DNA of 64,000 nt from Prosthecobacter debontii (GCF_900167535.1 NZ_FUYE01000008.1:1-64000), one strand, 5' to 3'. Positions 50,703 to 62,100 are shown, numbered from the stretch's first letter. A program made the numbers and translations. The notes: generated by a model from the letters alone, not told the origin.

Positions 50703-52019
50703 CTAGGGGAAGGATCGCTTCACATTTTCAAAGAAGTTTTTGGCCGCACGCTGAGCCCGTTCCATCGGTGTCGGCGGTGGAGGCGCAGGTTTGCGCTTCA
50801 CCACAGGTTTCGATTTTTGGCTCGAACTCGATGAGGTTGGCTTTTTGATGGCGGAGGTGTTTTTCACCGAGTTCACTGAGCTTTGATCCAGACTTTTGCT
50901 GGATGAACTGGCCACTTGAACGGGCTTATTTTCCTTGGCCACCCCAGGCGGATCGCTCGCGTCAGATTCGACGCGGATTGCCGGACGGACTTCTTCCATG
51001 GGCTTGGTCACCGCTAACGATGTCTCAGGCTTGGGTCCAGCTTCTGCCACGACGATGACGGGCACTGTGCGAGGTTTCGCCATCGTCTCGGTCTGAGGAG
51101 GGGGCTCCTTCTTTTTCACCGTTTCCGTGGGCGCGACAGATGCCACCTTCACCGTTTTTTTGACCTCTGCCGACTGGGCTTTGGTCGGGGTTAGGGGCTG
51201 GCTCGCTACGACTTGGGGCGGCACAGGCTTGGGTTCGGGTTTCGGTGGATCTATTTTTCCCACACCGGGAATCATCCCATAGCCATAAAATTTGGCGGTG
51301 CTGGCTGATTTCGGAAGAGAGAAGTCAAACACACTGACTCCCGAGCGCCTTTTGCCCTGATACGCGCGGCCATCACTCGCGCCGAAGACGATGTGCTTGC
51401 CACTGCTCTTCAGCTTGCCCAAGTAGAGCATCACATGCGTGACAGGTGTCTTACGAGGCCCGGCATCGTAGGTCCCCGACCAAAACAAGAGGTTCCCCGG
51501 CTGGAGCGATGAAAACTCGGCATGGGATAAGGAATCGGCAGAATCCACCCGATACAGGAGCGTTTTATCCTCCACCCACTCCGCCATTTCATTGGACTGC
51601 CGCGGCACCCCTTTGAAACCGAAATCATGGAGGACAAAGTAAATCGTCCCCGAACAATCCATGCCTCCGTTTTTAGGATCCGCTGAACCGAAGGAATAGG
51701 TTAAGTTCAACTTGGTCAGCCCTAAGCACTTGCGAATCAGTTCCTGAATTTGAGGGGCATAATGCTCGAAGCCCTGAATGTCCTCGGGATCAATGCTGCT
51801 CACCGCAGCTACGGGAGGGCCTTCCGTCTGAGGGCCTTCCTTGACGTCGTCCGTCTTCGGTTTGGATGACCTGGGCTGAGACGAAGACCCTGCGGTTGCG
51901 TTAGAGCCCGCTTCCTTTGTGCCATCGCTCTTGGAGGAACTGGCGGGCTTTTTCACCGTTGTCTCTCCTGACACAGGCACGGCTAGAGTCAGGAGGAGAA
52001 GAGGTATGATGCGTTTCAT
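50703..52019 (-). CDS. NlpC/P60-like cell wall hydrolase with long proline/lysine-rich tail
   Basis: The 438-residue product has a signal peptide (MKRIIPLLLLTLAVPVSG), a low-complexity Ser/Lys/Thr stretch, and an NlpC/P60-like domain at about 85-255: nucleophile Cys in GGMDCSGTIYFVLHDFG, His in THVMLYLG, and a third polar residue in HIVFGASDGR. Such enzymes cleave peptide bonds in peptidoglycan stem peptides. Residues 260-438 are a disordered Pro/Lys/Val-rich tail with repeated KPVPP- and VVA-type stretches. The domain order differs from the usual SH3-then-NlpC layout. A palindrome lies upstream at 52110-52127. Confidence 0.75.
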   Translation of the reverse strand: MKRIIPLLLLTLAVPVSGETTVKKPASSSKSDGTKEAGSNATAGSSSQPRSSKPKTDDVKEGPQTEGPPVAAVSSIDPEDIQGFEHYAPQIQELIRKCLGLTKLNLTYSFGSADPKNGGMDCSGTIYFVLHDFGFKGVPRQSNEMAEWVEDKTLLYRVDSADSLSHAEFSSLQPGNLLFWSGTYDAGPRKTPVTHVMLYLGKLKSSGKHIVFGASDGRAYQGKRRSGVSVFDFSLPKSASTAKFYGYGMIPGVGKIDPPKPEPKPVPPQVVASQPLTPTKAQSAEVKKTVKVASVAPTETVKKKEPPPQTETMAKPRTVPVIVVAEAGPKPETSLAVTKPMEEVRPAIRVESDASDPPGVAKENKPVQVASSSSKSLDQSSVNSVKNTSAIKKPTSSSSSQKSKPVVKRKPAPPPPTPMERAQRAAKNFFENVKRSFP

Positions 52020-52109
52020 GACTCAGTTTTGGAAGCGCTGAGCCAGCACTTTGTTCATCGTTCACCTCATTTTGCCCATATTGCACGAGAAAATGCCCTA
52101 AAATTTCAA

Positions 52110-52127
52110 TTTCATTGCAAAATGAAA
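52110..52127. promoter_or_regulatory. 18-base inverted repeat upstream of the NlpC/P60 gene
   Basis: TTTCATT-GCAA-AATGAAA is a perfect repeat in an AT-rich stretch about 90 bases before the NlpC/P60 start codon. ATTTC and GAAAT extend it at each side. An operator is plausible; no regulator is identified. Confidence 0.4.
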
Positions 52128-52207
52128 CGAAATCACAAACCCGTAAAATCGTGCCAAATGCATCACGATTTTCCCGCCGTGTCTCAGTCTTCACCGAAGA
52201 TGCAGAC

Positions 52208-53500
52208 TCAAGGCAGGGGCGGTGTCTTGGCACCGATGCACCACAGCATCTTCTCCGTGCGCACATAAACTCGACCGTCACCGATTGCGGGTGAGGCATT
52301 GATGGGACTATCCAACTTGTTGGCGGAAAGCTGCTCAAACTTATCGCCAGCCTTGATGACGATCAAATCCCCCTGCTGACTGCCGCAATAAATTTTCCCA
52401 TCCCCTGCGACAGGGCTGCTGAAAAACTTGCTGCTGCCTTTGCTGCCATTGACCCGCTCTTCATAGATCAACTCACCCGTCTTAAACTTCACCGTCTTGA
52501 GGATGCCGCCATCTCCCAGCAAATACATGTTGTCACCCATCACCAACGGCGAGGGCACATAAGGCAGGCCTTTACTGAAGGCGAAGTCCACAGGTTTGGG
52601 CTGTGGTCCCGTGACATCAATGGCCGCGAACTCTTTAACACCACCACCGGTGCCGAAGGTGCAGAAATAGACCCCCTCATGGAGAACTCCTGAGCCTAAA
52701 CTGCGTTGCTTGAAACCGGGGTTGTATTGCCAGTTGATCTTGCCCTGTGCAGGATCGATGCCCATCACCCCGCTGGCATTGTTGGCACAGATGATCTCTT
52801 TTTTACCATCCGCCTTCACGTTCACCACGGGCGTGGAATAAGTATTCAGGCAGTTAGGAATCTCCAGCTTCCACACCTGCTTCCCTGTGGCAGCATTGAG
52901 CCCGACGATGCAGCTTTTCCACGTCTGCTCGGTGGGGTCTTCCGTGTAAATTTTACCGTCCCGCTGCCAGTCGAATTCGCTGCGCACAATCAAGATCCCA
53001 TCCACGACGATGGGCGACACACCTGTTCCGTGCTCGTGGATGTAGTCGGCGACGTGCTCATTTTTCCAGATCAGCTTTCCCTGATGATCCAGGGCCAGAG
53101 CCTGGATGGTGTTTCCCGTCTCCCAATTGATATAGATGCGCTCGGCATCCACAAAAACGGAGCTGCTGGCAAAGCTGTTGAAATTGTGCTTCTTATGCTC
53201 GGTAAAGACATCCTCGTAACGCCAGACTTCCTTTCCAGTCTTTGCATCGAGCGAAATCACCCCGTGTTTTCCTGCCCCGGTCTCCGCCGTGACAAAAATT
53301 CGGTCCTCCCACAAAACCGGTGAAGACCACCCTTTATCGAGAGGCACACTCCAAACCGTATTGTCAGCCGTGACTTCGGTGGGAAGTCCGGCAGCCTCCG
53401 CCACACCCGTGCCATTGGGCCCTCTGAAACGGCTCCAGTCCGACTTTGCCACAGCAAAAGTGGCCAAACATAGGGAGGACAAAACGAGGGCGGTCTTCAT
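52208..53500 (-). CDS. secreted PQQ-like beta-propeller protein
   Basis: The product of about 430 residues has a signal peptide (MKTALVLSSLCLATFAVA) followed directly by SDWSRFRGPNGTG, the opening found in the family also seen at 20150-21325. Blades carry KTGKEVWRYE-, QGKLIWKNE- and TGKQVWKLE-type motifs. It is probably periplasmic or outer membrane-associated. The function of this large family is largely unknown. The frame extends to 53524, but the ATG at 53500 gives a complete signal peptide and follows CATTCTCCTTTTC. Confidence 0.85.
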   Translation of the reverse strand: MKTALVLSSLCLATFAVAKSDWSRFRGPNGTGVAEAAGLPTEVTADNTVWSVPLDKGWSSPVLWEDRIFVTAETGAGKHGVISLDAKTGKEVWRYEDVFTEHKKHNFNSFASSSVFVDAERIYINWETGNTIQALALDHQGKLIWKNEHVADYIHEHGTGVSPIVVDGILIVRSEFDWQRDGKIYTEDPTEQTWKSCIVGLNAATGKQVWKLEIPNCLNTYSTPVVNVKADGKKEIICANNASGVMGIDPAQGKINWQYNPGFKQRSLGSGVLHEGVYFCTFGTGGGVKEFAAIDVTGPQPKPVDFAFSKGLPYVPSPLVMGDNMYLLGDGGILKTVKFKTGELIYEERVNGSKGSSKFFSSPVAGDGKIYCGSQQGDLIVIKAGDKFEQLSANKLDSPINASPAIGDGRVYVRTEKMLWCIGAKTPPLP

Positions 53501-53524
53501 GAAAAGGAGAATGTCAGTCGGCAT

Positions 53525-53970
53525 TATCGTTGGCGAGGGAAAGTTTCTTTCGATGAAGAGTTTCCCCAGGGGGGGCTGAATCCGCAGTTGACCGACGTCA
53601 CGCAGACAGTTAGGCTGATTTCGCAGTTAAGCCAGGGCATCGGTGCTCTGAGGCCGAACTCCCCCACCTACTTGCGGAATGCGCCACGACAGTTCTCTGA
53701 ACGTGCCTTATGCTTTGAATGGACCAGCGATTGCATCGCGGGGCGGCTTCTTCGTGACTCGTGAGTGTCACACCCAGCACCGGGGACCCAGATGGTCCGG
53801 CCCTTTTGACTGCGGCACCCTGTGGGGCTGCGACGATCCGCATTGGCGGCTAGTCACACGGCTCGACCTCGAGGACGGGACCACCTGCGGTCCCTCCCGA
53901 CTGTCGCCCCTTAGCACGCCTCATGGCGCGGTGCCACCAACCCAACCCACCCCAGAACGAAAGTACATCC
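53525..53970 (+). promoter_or_regulatory. long GC-rich leader upstream of the RRM gene
   Basis: No gene is supported in these 445 bases. The stretch 53700-53960 contains several short stems, for example GGGACC-ACCTGC-GGTCCC near 53877-53894 and GGACC-CAGAT-GGTCC near 53785-53799. It could be a structured 5' leader that regulates the RNA-binding protein, as is known for cold-induced RNA-binding genes elsewhere. This is inference; the open frames in it have unlikely amino acid content. Confidence 0.35.
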
Positions 53971-54555
53971 ATGTCAGATACGACAACACAAGGCAACAAC
54001 CGCCGCCGCCGCAACCGCGGAGGCAGGAATCGCAGTGGTCAGGGCCCTCGCCCTGGCAGCACCCCACGGGCCGGACATAAAGAGCCTACCGGCCTTCAGA
54101 AATTCCTCAGCGTCATCAGCTTCGGCCTGCTCGGCAAACCGAAAGCCCTTCCCCGCGCTGCTCAGCCTCAGTCCAGGCAGCCACAGCCTAGCAATGGCTC
54201 CCGCAACGAATCCCCACGCCCACCACGTGAGCCCAAACCCCGCCGTGAGCCTCAGCAGGTCAACCCTGCCGACATCACCACCGAACGCCTCTACGTGGGC
54301 AACCTCTCCTACGACGCCACTGAGAGTGACCTCTTTGAGCTTTTCAGCGGCGTTGGTTCCGTCCGCAACTGTGAAGTCGTGGTCAACAACCGCACCCAAC
54401 GCTCTAAAGGCTTTGCCTTCGTCACCATGTCCAACGTGGAAGAAGCACGCCGCGCTGTGCAGGAGCTCAGTGGTAAAGATTTCATGAGCCGCGCCCTCCA
54501 ACTCAGTGGTGCCAAGCCCATCGCTCCAGGCGACCGCCGCGAGAGCGAAGATTAA
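53971..54555 (+). CDS. RRM-domain RNA-binding protein
   Basis: The product of about 194 residues starts with an Arg/Asn/Gly-rich basic tail (MSDTTTQGNNRRRRNRGG). A helical segment (LQKFLSVISFGLLGKP) and a Pro/Arg-rich stretch follow. Residues 105-185 are an RNA recognition motif: RNP2-like ERLYVGNLSY and RNP1-like RSKGFAFVTM, with all usual aromatic residues. Bacterial RRM proteins resemble cyanobacterial Rbp and act in RNA stability and cold response. The frame extends upstream to 53923, but the ATG at 53971 is preferred. A terminator follows the gene at 54588. Confidence 0.88.
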   Translation: MSDTTTQGNNRRRRNRGGRNRSGQGPRPGSTPRAGHKEPTGLQKFLSVISFGLLGKPKALPRAAQPQSRQPQPSNGSRNESPRPPREPKPRREPQQVNPADITTERLYVGNLSYDATESDLFELFSGVGSVRNCEVVVNNRTQRSKGFAFVTMSNVEEARRAVQELSGKDFMSRALQLSGAKPIAPGDRRESED

Positions 54556-54587
54556 TCACATTTCAGAGTCCTAACTCTATCAGAATG

Positions 54588-54618
54588 ACCCGCTGGTGTT
54601 ATCGCCAGCGGGTTTTTC
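54588..54618 (+). terminator. Rho-independent terminator of the RRM gene
   Basis: ACCCGCTGG (54588-54596) pairs with CCAGCGGGT (54605-54613) across TGTTATCG, followed by TTTTT. Confidence 0.9.
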
Positions 54619-54666
54619 ATTTGGCCAGTCGTGACATCGGAGCAAGCCCGCTTATAATAAATTCCC

Positions 54667-55536
54667 ATGATGCGATTTTTCTCTCGTTTCTATGCCTCGA
54701 TCAGCCCTTCTTTCGATGGAGAGGGGCGCCGAGGGATCGGCTGTCATCCTCGGCTGCTCTTAGCCGTGCTGATCATAGGTGGAACTCTGGCCTATCATTA
54801 TCTCGGAACGACGGAGTATCAAAACGAGTTCACCGGGCGCACTCAACGACTCGCTTTTGCCACCCCCGAGGAGGAGATCGCGCTCGGGCTACAATCCGCG
54901 CCGATGATGATCCGGCAGATGGGAGGGCAATCCCGAGACATGCAGGCCCAGGGGCTGGTGGATCGGGTGGGAGAAAAATTGGTTAGGAGCACGCTGGCCC
55001 GACAGACGCCCTATCGCTTCGAGTTTCATCTGCTGGGAGATCGACAAACGATCAACGCCTTCGCCCTCCCTGGCGGCCAGATCTTCATCACCGAGGCTCT
55101 TTTCCGCTTACTCAAGAACGAAGACCAATTGGCCGGGGTGCTGGGCCATGAAATCGGTCACGTGGTGGGCCGACACTCCAATGAACAAATGGCCACGAGC
55201 CGTCTCTGGAGTGGCTTGGCCCAGGGTGCCGGGGTGCTGCTCTCGGATGGGCAAAGTAACGCAGGCGCACAAATCGCGGGCATGGTGGCGAATATGCGGG
55301 TGATGAAGTATGGGCGGGATGATGAGCTGGAGTCTGACGCTCTCGGGGTTCGTTTCCTCATCGAGGCCGGATACAACCCTGAAGCGATGATCGGCGTGAT
55401 GGACATCCTCGCCAAGGCCAGCAGCGGCAGCAATCAACCTGAGTTTATGAGCACCCATCCGGCCCCCACCAATCGTGCGGAACGCATTCGTGAGTTGATC
55501 GCTCAATATCGTCAATCACCGGGCTCTAAATCTTAA
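54667..55536 (+). CDS. M48-family membrane-anchored metallopeptidase
   Basis: The 289-residue protein has an N-terminal membrane anchor (LLLAVLIIGGTLAYHYLG near residues 30-48). The catalytic zinc motif is HEIGHVVGRHS near residue 160 (HExxH) and the third ligand Glu lies in DDELESDALG near 220. The family includes HtpX, BepA and LoiP, which degrade damaged outer membrane or membrane proteins. Its single anchor and size are closest to periplasmic BepA/LoiP-type proteases but without TPR repeats. It is followed by the DJ-1 gene after 13 bases, so the two may be co-transcribed. Confidence 0.88.
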   Translation: MMRFFSRFYASISPSFDGEGRRGIGCHPRLLLAVLIIGGTLAYHYLGTTEYQNEFTGRTQRLAFATPEEEIALGLQSAPMMIRQMGGQSRDMQAQGLVDRVGEKLVRSTLARQTPYRFEFHLLGDRQTINAFALPGGQIFITEALFRLLKNEDQLAGVLGHEIGHVVGRHSNEQMATSRLWSGLAQGAGVLLSDGQSNAGAQIAGMVANMRVMKYGRDDELESDALGVRFLIEAGYNPEAMIGVMDILAKASSGSNQPEFMSTHPAPTNRAERIRELIAQYRQSPGSKS

Positions 55537-55549
55537 TCGCTCACTCCCT

Positions 55550-56095
55550 ATGTCGAAACGTGTTCTCTGCCTTCTCGCGGATGGTTTTGAAGAAATCGAG
55601 ACGGTGACTCCCGTCGATCTGCTACGCCGAGCCGGGGCCGAGGTGGTCATGGCATCTCTGAGCGAGAGCCTCCATGTTACAGGCCGCAGCGGCATTGTCA
55701 TGCATGCGGATACGACGCTGGCGGCGATCCCTGACCCGACAGGCTTTGATCTGCTTTTCATTCCTGGAGGCCCTGCCGTGAAAGTGCTCCGTGAAGACCT
55801 GCGCCCAGCCACACTCGCTCGCGCTTTCATTCAGAACCAGAAACCGGTCGCCGCCATCTGCGCCGCTCCCTTGGTGCTGCACGATGCGGGTCTGCTCGAG
55901 GCTAAACGCTATACCGCCCACCACTCCACCTATGCTGAGCTGACGTCCGCACAAGCGGACGTGGCCGTCCTCACGGATGGCCTGATCACCACCTCGCGAG
56001 GTGCGGGAACGGCTCTGCCTTTTGGGCTCGAACTCATCACCCTTCTCTACGATTCCACGGCATCCGCTCAAGTCGCTCAGGCCATCATGGCCTGA
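55550..56095 (+). CDS. DJ-1/PfpI-family protein (YajL/ThiJ-like)
   Basis: The 181-residue protein has the DJ-1/PfpI glutamine amidotransferase-like fold: LADGFEEIETVTPVDLLRRAG with the conserved Glu near residue 14, FIPGGPA near 71, and the nucleophile elbow AAICAAPLVL near 103 (Cys). Family members act as glyoxalases, deglycases or redox-sensing chaperones; which applies is unsettled. It starts 13 bases after the M48 protease gene. It is convergent with the giant repeat protein gene. Confidence 0.88.
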   Translation: MSKRVLCLLADGFEEIETVTPVDLLRRAGAEVVMASLSESLHVTGRSGIVMHADTTLAAIPDPTGFDLLFIPGGPAVKVLREDLRPATLARAFIQNQKPVAAICAAPLVLHDAGLLEAKRYTAHHSTYAELTSAQADVAVLTDGLITTSRGAGTALPFGLELITLLYDSTASAQVAQAIMA

Positions 56096-56124
56096 GCGTG
56101 TGATCGGTTTTCAACAGTCTCTGA

Positions 56125-59100
56125 CTAGCGAGAACGGCGGCGACGCATCACCAGTGCCACAAGGCCCAGGCCGAACAGAAGTAACCGGGTGGGCTCAGGG
56201 ACCACCCCCACGTAGATGATGATGCCTGCGCTATTGAACCAACTTGTATCCCAATCATCCGTCGGGAGGTTGAAGTTCTGAATGCCTCCAATGCCTTGGG
56301 TGCCCAAAGAGGCCCAATCAACGATCTGGAAGACATCCCCATATTGAGGCACATATCCATTCAGGTAGGTATCTGAGATGGTGATAGTCGTGGTCAGCGT
56401 CGGGGCTCCCGTATTAGAGATGTAGAGTTGATCGTGCTGTGTGACACCCGACTCATATTGCAGCCAAGAATTTGGAAAGGTAAAGCTTCCAGGGTCGTCT
56501 AAATATTGCGCCACACCGAGAGGGTCAGAAATCGTTGCGCCTCCCAATTGGAAGAACAATTCAGACCCAGTATTGACCGTGATCGTTCCCACCGTGAGCT
56601 GTCCAAACAAACCGTTGCCTGTGGCATCTACATTACCCGGAGATAGCCGCCCAAACAACGTTACCGAACCTGAAATGCTACCGCTCCCCGCAAGAGTCCC
56701 AGCCGCATCGACGATCACCGAACCGGTCCCAGTCGCAGATCCCAGGGTGTTACTTACCACCAGCATCCCTGAACTCACACGGGTCGTCCCCCCATAGGTG
56801 TTGGCATTGCTCAATGTTAGGCGACCGGTTCCTGAATAAGTCAATGCGCTGTTGCCCGTTCCCACGCCATTGGTGACAGAGCCCGAGATGATCACATTGC
56901 CGCTGCCATTGACGGTCAGCGTCCGACCCGTGGTAGCATGTTCTGAGAGATCGACTTGGCCAGCCAATTCCACACCGCCAGTGCTGTCAACAGTCAGAGT
57001 CCGGCTACCGGTATTGTTCAACCACGTTCCTGTGAAGGTGATCTTGTCATCACCGGCGATCACAAAGGTTCCGCCTTGGCTGACATTGCGGGCGATCACT
57101 TTTTCGCCTGTTCCATTGCCTTGTAAGGTGCCGGAGGTAAGGGTAAGAGCTCCAACCGCTGATCCCAATGCGCCGCTGTCGCCAATGATCGTCGTTCCGC
57201 CGTTCAAGGTGGTAAGCCCGGTGTAGAAATTCGCTGAATTTAAGACTAGAGTTCCCACACCTGATTTGCTCAAAGCTCCACTGGCACTGCCATCTGTGAT
57301 CTGGCTATTGATCACCACCGTAGCTCCAGAGCCGATGGAGAGCCCGAGTGTGCGAGCTGTGGTTGAGGCATTGGTGATGATCATCAGATCGCCATCAAAG
57401 GTCGTTGTCCCAGTGTTATTGATGGTCAGAGTCCGGCTACCAGTGGACTGATTGAAATCGCCTTTGAATGTTAGGTTAGCGGCCCCGTCAATCGTGGCAT
57501 TGGCCAAGAAGTCCAGAGACCCGAGAGTAAGATCAAAGGCTCCAACATCCAAGAAGCCACCGCTCAAAGTCAAATTTGTCATTGTCGGCAGAGCATTCGC
57601 CACACCGAGTATCAAAGAGCCTGCGCTCAGAGATACAGGACCCGAAAAATTTCCTATCGCATTCAAGGTCAAGTCTCCTGCCCCAATTTTGGAAAAGCCC
57701 CCCAGACCTCCATTTCCGAAAGCTTGATTGAAGGTGATGTTATTTCCGTTGGTATCGAAAATAGCCCCTCCCAATCCGAGCGTGACCGAACGAGTCGTGA
57801 TGTCAAACGAGGCCCCGGTTCCCCAGCGCAGGCTTCCTCCCTCAAAGGCAAAATCACCGGTTCCCAAATTGGCGATGGCCGCGGCCTCAATGACGCCTTG
57901 GTTAAACCATGTGCCCCCATCATAGGTATTGGTTCCAGTAAGAACCAAAGTCCCCGCACCCGACTTCGTCAGAGAAGCTTGACTGCTCAAGGTCGTGGAA
58001 ACCGTCAGCGTATTCGCAGCGTTGGTGACAAAGACGATGTATTCGTTGGTTGCCGTCTTCAATTCACTGAATCCGCCCAAAGAGATGGCATTGGTAGCCG
58101 TCGTTGTTGTCGCTAGCAAGGCGCCGCTGGCCAACGTCAGCGCATCAGCGGAATCACCATTGATCGTAAGGGCTGCGGTGCTGGAGTCCAAAACCAGGGC
58201 GTTGATGGTTTTGCTACCCCCGGCCAAGACCGCATCAGGATTCGCTGCAAATCGAACATTGTTGGCCGTCACTCCAGACAGACCGTTATAACCGATTTGG
58301 TTTAGCGTGTATTCAGTGGTCAAATTCAAAGGCCGTAAGCCTTCTCCTGAACTCACCCAAGTGACAAAAGAGTTCCCCAACTCCAACGCTACATTCGCAT
58401 CGGTGGTGCTTCCAGCTAGACCTGCAACACCAATCAAATAAGGGGCAATCGTTATCGTCGTTGATCCCGCAGCTCCCCCACCACCGATGGAACCCGCAGG
58501 TGCACTCGGCATGGTAATGCGACCACGTATTCCACTGCCTCCCCCTAAGTTCTGACCGCGCACGAGAGCCGTGGCATGACTTTGTCGGCTGAAATTGGTG
58601 ATGGTCAGCGTGCCCACCTGGCTTGTGCCTTGAGCACCGCCATCATTGGTCGCCTGAATCACGTTATGACCTGCTCCAAGAATGACACCTCCCACCGTAT
58701 CAGCTCGGGCGGCATTTTGGCTCTGCGTGCGCAACCACAATCCGCGGGTGCCTGCGGTATTGTTCAGCGTGACGATGGTCGAATTCCCCAACCTATCACG
58801 GTTACCTGACTGATCCTGATCACTGAGCAACTCTGCCGCATTCAGCGTGATCGTTGCTGCGCTGGGGAGAGCTCCTGCTCCTGAATCCAAGTGCAACAGA
58901 CCTCGGTTGACAATCACATCCCCTGTAAAGTCCAAGCTATTCCCTTCCAATTCTTGTGTATTCGCCCCACTCTTAATGAATGTCCCAGAGCCCTCGATCA
59001 CACCGATAAAGACGGGTGTCGTTCCAGAGTTATTGAGCACATGCAGGGTGCCTGAACCGATTTTAACCGTCCCACCATCCACACCGCCACCCGTCAACCC

Positions 59101-62100
59101 AGCAACAGTCTCTGAACTATTGTTCAAATCCAAAATGGCATCGGGACGGTTTTTGATGTTTACGATGGAGCGATCTCCGATGGCCTTGCCTCCCATCACA
59201 CTCAAAGTGCCTGCATTGATCGTCGTCTGCCCCGTGTAAAGATTGTAACCATCCACGATTAAAATGCCGGTGCCACTTTTTGTTAGCGCGAGGTTTCCGT
59301 TCAAACGCGATGTCACCGTAAAGTCGTTCGAACTATACTGATGGATCAGCAATTCCGTCAGAGATGTGGATGTCCCCACCGGCAAGCCACTGGTAATCAA
59401 ACCTCCCGAGATACCTCCACTACCCGCATTGGCCGTTACCAGAATACCACCGCTTGTGATGGTGAAACGGATGTCGTCCGCAATCATCAGGCTCGAGCCC
59501 GAAGCGGCATTAAAGACAATGCTGTTTACACTGCTAGCGCCGAGGATCCCTGCATACCCAGAGGAGTCGGTCACATTGTCACTGAGGTTCCAGCTACTGA
59601 CATTGTCTTTAGCCACAGTATTCACCGCCACAATATTGCCAGCATCAATTGTCGCAAATGCGGCGCAGCCAAAGGTCGCCCAACCTCCCAATGAAGTCAG
59701 ACCTAACGGATTAATGCTGCTCGTTGAAATTGCACTTGAGGACGATGTCACGAAATTGACGGTGCCGCCCACCGTAGAACGAGTGATATCACCAAGATTC
59801 AAAGTCGCCGAGTGACCTGATCCATGAATAACTTCGACAGTTGAAGCTCCCAAATTTGTGCCGACGCCGCCACCGATATTGAGACTGGCGACCGTTTCGA
59901 CAGTATCGCCAAGGCTGCTTCCCTCGACGATCAAAGCGCCGCCATACAGATTGAGCAAACCGGATGCAATCTTCCGAGTATTATGATCTTCATAATTCAG
60001 ACGCAGTGTCCCATTGATCAGAGATGTCGACCCATTGAGCCCTGAGTTGTCGCCGCTGAAAAGGACTTCTCCCTGACCATTTTTAACGATAGCTCCAGCC
60101 CCGGCTAAATTGGCTTCCACACTTCCTCGATAAAGGTTGATGGCAGTATTGACCGTCAACGTTCCGCTACCCGTCACGACGCCCGTCAGATCTGCACCGA
60201 CTTGCCCCAGGTCCAGACGCGGTGTGGTAAGACTGAATCCATTCATGTTAAGCGTTCCCGGCAAAACACCGCCTGAATCACCTAACAAAATAAAATCCAA
60301 TCCTCCGGGTTCGACAAAGGGATTGTCAGCCAGCAAGTTAACAATGGCTCCATTGCGTGAATACAAGCCATTGCTTGATCCAGAGCTATGACTGATGATG
60401 CCAGTGCCATCTAAATTCAAGACTGCCGTCGGTCCTTGCGCGACGAGATCATCGGCGAGGGTGCTGGAACCACGCAGTGTCCAGGTGCCTGACGTTACAT
60501 AAACATCTGCGGCAGTGCCGGTCTGAACGATACCCGAGGAAATGACACCTGCCCCAGATCCTGCCAGAGTTAGGATATTAGCACCGGTGTTGATTGCTCC
60601 TGCAAAGGTAATGACGGCATCGTTGGTGCCATTGGCTGCCAGATTTTGCAGTGAAACGGTTTGGGAATCCGTTCCCGGATTGATGTTGATGACGTTATTG
60701 ATCGTTAGGCTGGAGTCGCCAACAAAACTCAAATAGCCAGACTGGAGTGAGATGTCGGTTCCTGAACCTCCCAGATTGGCTTCCGAGGAAAACTCCAAGG
60801 TCCCATTTTGTCCATTGATGATGATCGGCCCCGTAAAGGAATTGGTTCCCGACAACTGAAGCGTGCCGTTTCCTGTTTTGGTGATCGTTCCCCCCGTGAT
60901 GTCACCGGAAAGCACTGCTTTATCGGTGGTAACCGTGGGATTGTCCACGACCTGGATCGTGCGCGCCGCTCCATTGAGATTGATATCATGGGTGAAATCC
61001 ACCACATCATCCGCCGTGGTGGAGCCAAAGATCAGCGGTGCTCCTGATGGCACGAAAAAGGCAGTGCTTCCCCAGACCAATGGATCCGTGGCACCCGCAA
61101 AAGCGACCGTCAACAATCCGCCCCGAGCTGAAAATCCACCACCACCTGTTCCCAACCACTGGACTTGATTGTTTCCAGTGCCCAAACTTCTTGTGAATGT
61201 GCCACTATCCTCATAGACACCGCCGTTGAGAACTAAATTGCTCTCGATAGCCCCCAGCCCCAAAATGGCCCCCGCATTGATCTGATAGCTGCCTGTGAAA
61301 TTGTAGTTGGTCACCCCACGAATATCGAGTGTTCCAGCCCCGGCTTTGATAAACAAGCCGCTCCCGATGACAGTGTCCATCTCCCAAGACATATCCACCT
61401 CCACGATCGAGCTGTTGTTCACCGTGACGGTGATACCATTGGAGCCCAGATTTAAAGTGCCATCGCCTTGAATAACTGCGGTCTGGTTGTTATTCGTCGC
61501 ACTGAAAGAAATAGCACTGGGTGTCAGTGTGATGCCCGAACCGATGGCGATCAAAGAAGATGTTCCAGCCGGTCCTCCCCCCATCGTTAAGGTGGCTACA
61601 GATTGATTGCTAACACTGGTCTCAAGGAGCACCGCGCCATTGTTCAGCGTCAAATTGCCCGGACTTAAAGTCGCATCTCCAGTAAGCTTGAGCGTGCCCC
61701 CCACAGCAGTGGAGGAACCCACTGTGGTGGTCCCATGATAAGCGTTTCGGGCACGCAATTCCAAAAGACCATCACCGGTTTTTTGCAAGGCACTGGCTGA
61801 CGCAGTCCCATTGATCACCGAACCCTTGACAATGACCGTGCCACCATCCAGAACGGACAGCACGAGCGTGCGGCTCGTCGTCGTATTGGCCAGCTGCACA
61901 TCGCCATTCACGGTCGTGGTGCCACCTCCTGTAAAACTGAGCGTGCGTGTTCCACCCACATTCAGCAGCGTGCCATTGACGGTCAGATCCGTCTCCACGT
62001 TGAGGATGCCGTTGGCATTCATGGTGATCCCGCCCAAGGTGGTGCTGTAACCGCCTAAATCCAAGGTTCCTCCTTCAAAGGCAATGTCCGCTCCGCTCGG

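Noticed and set aside
53679-54080. 133-codon frame overlapping the start of the RRM gene
   Set aside because: It is out of frame with the RRM gene, and its end is a Pro/Gln/Arg shadow of that gene's basic tail.
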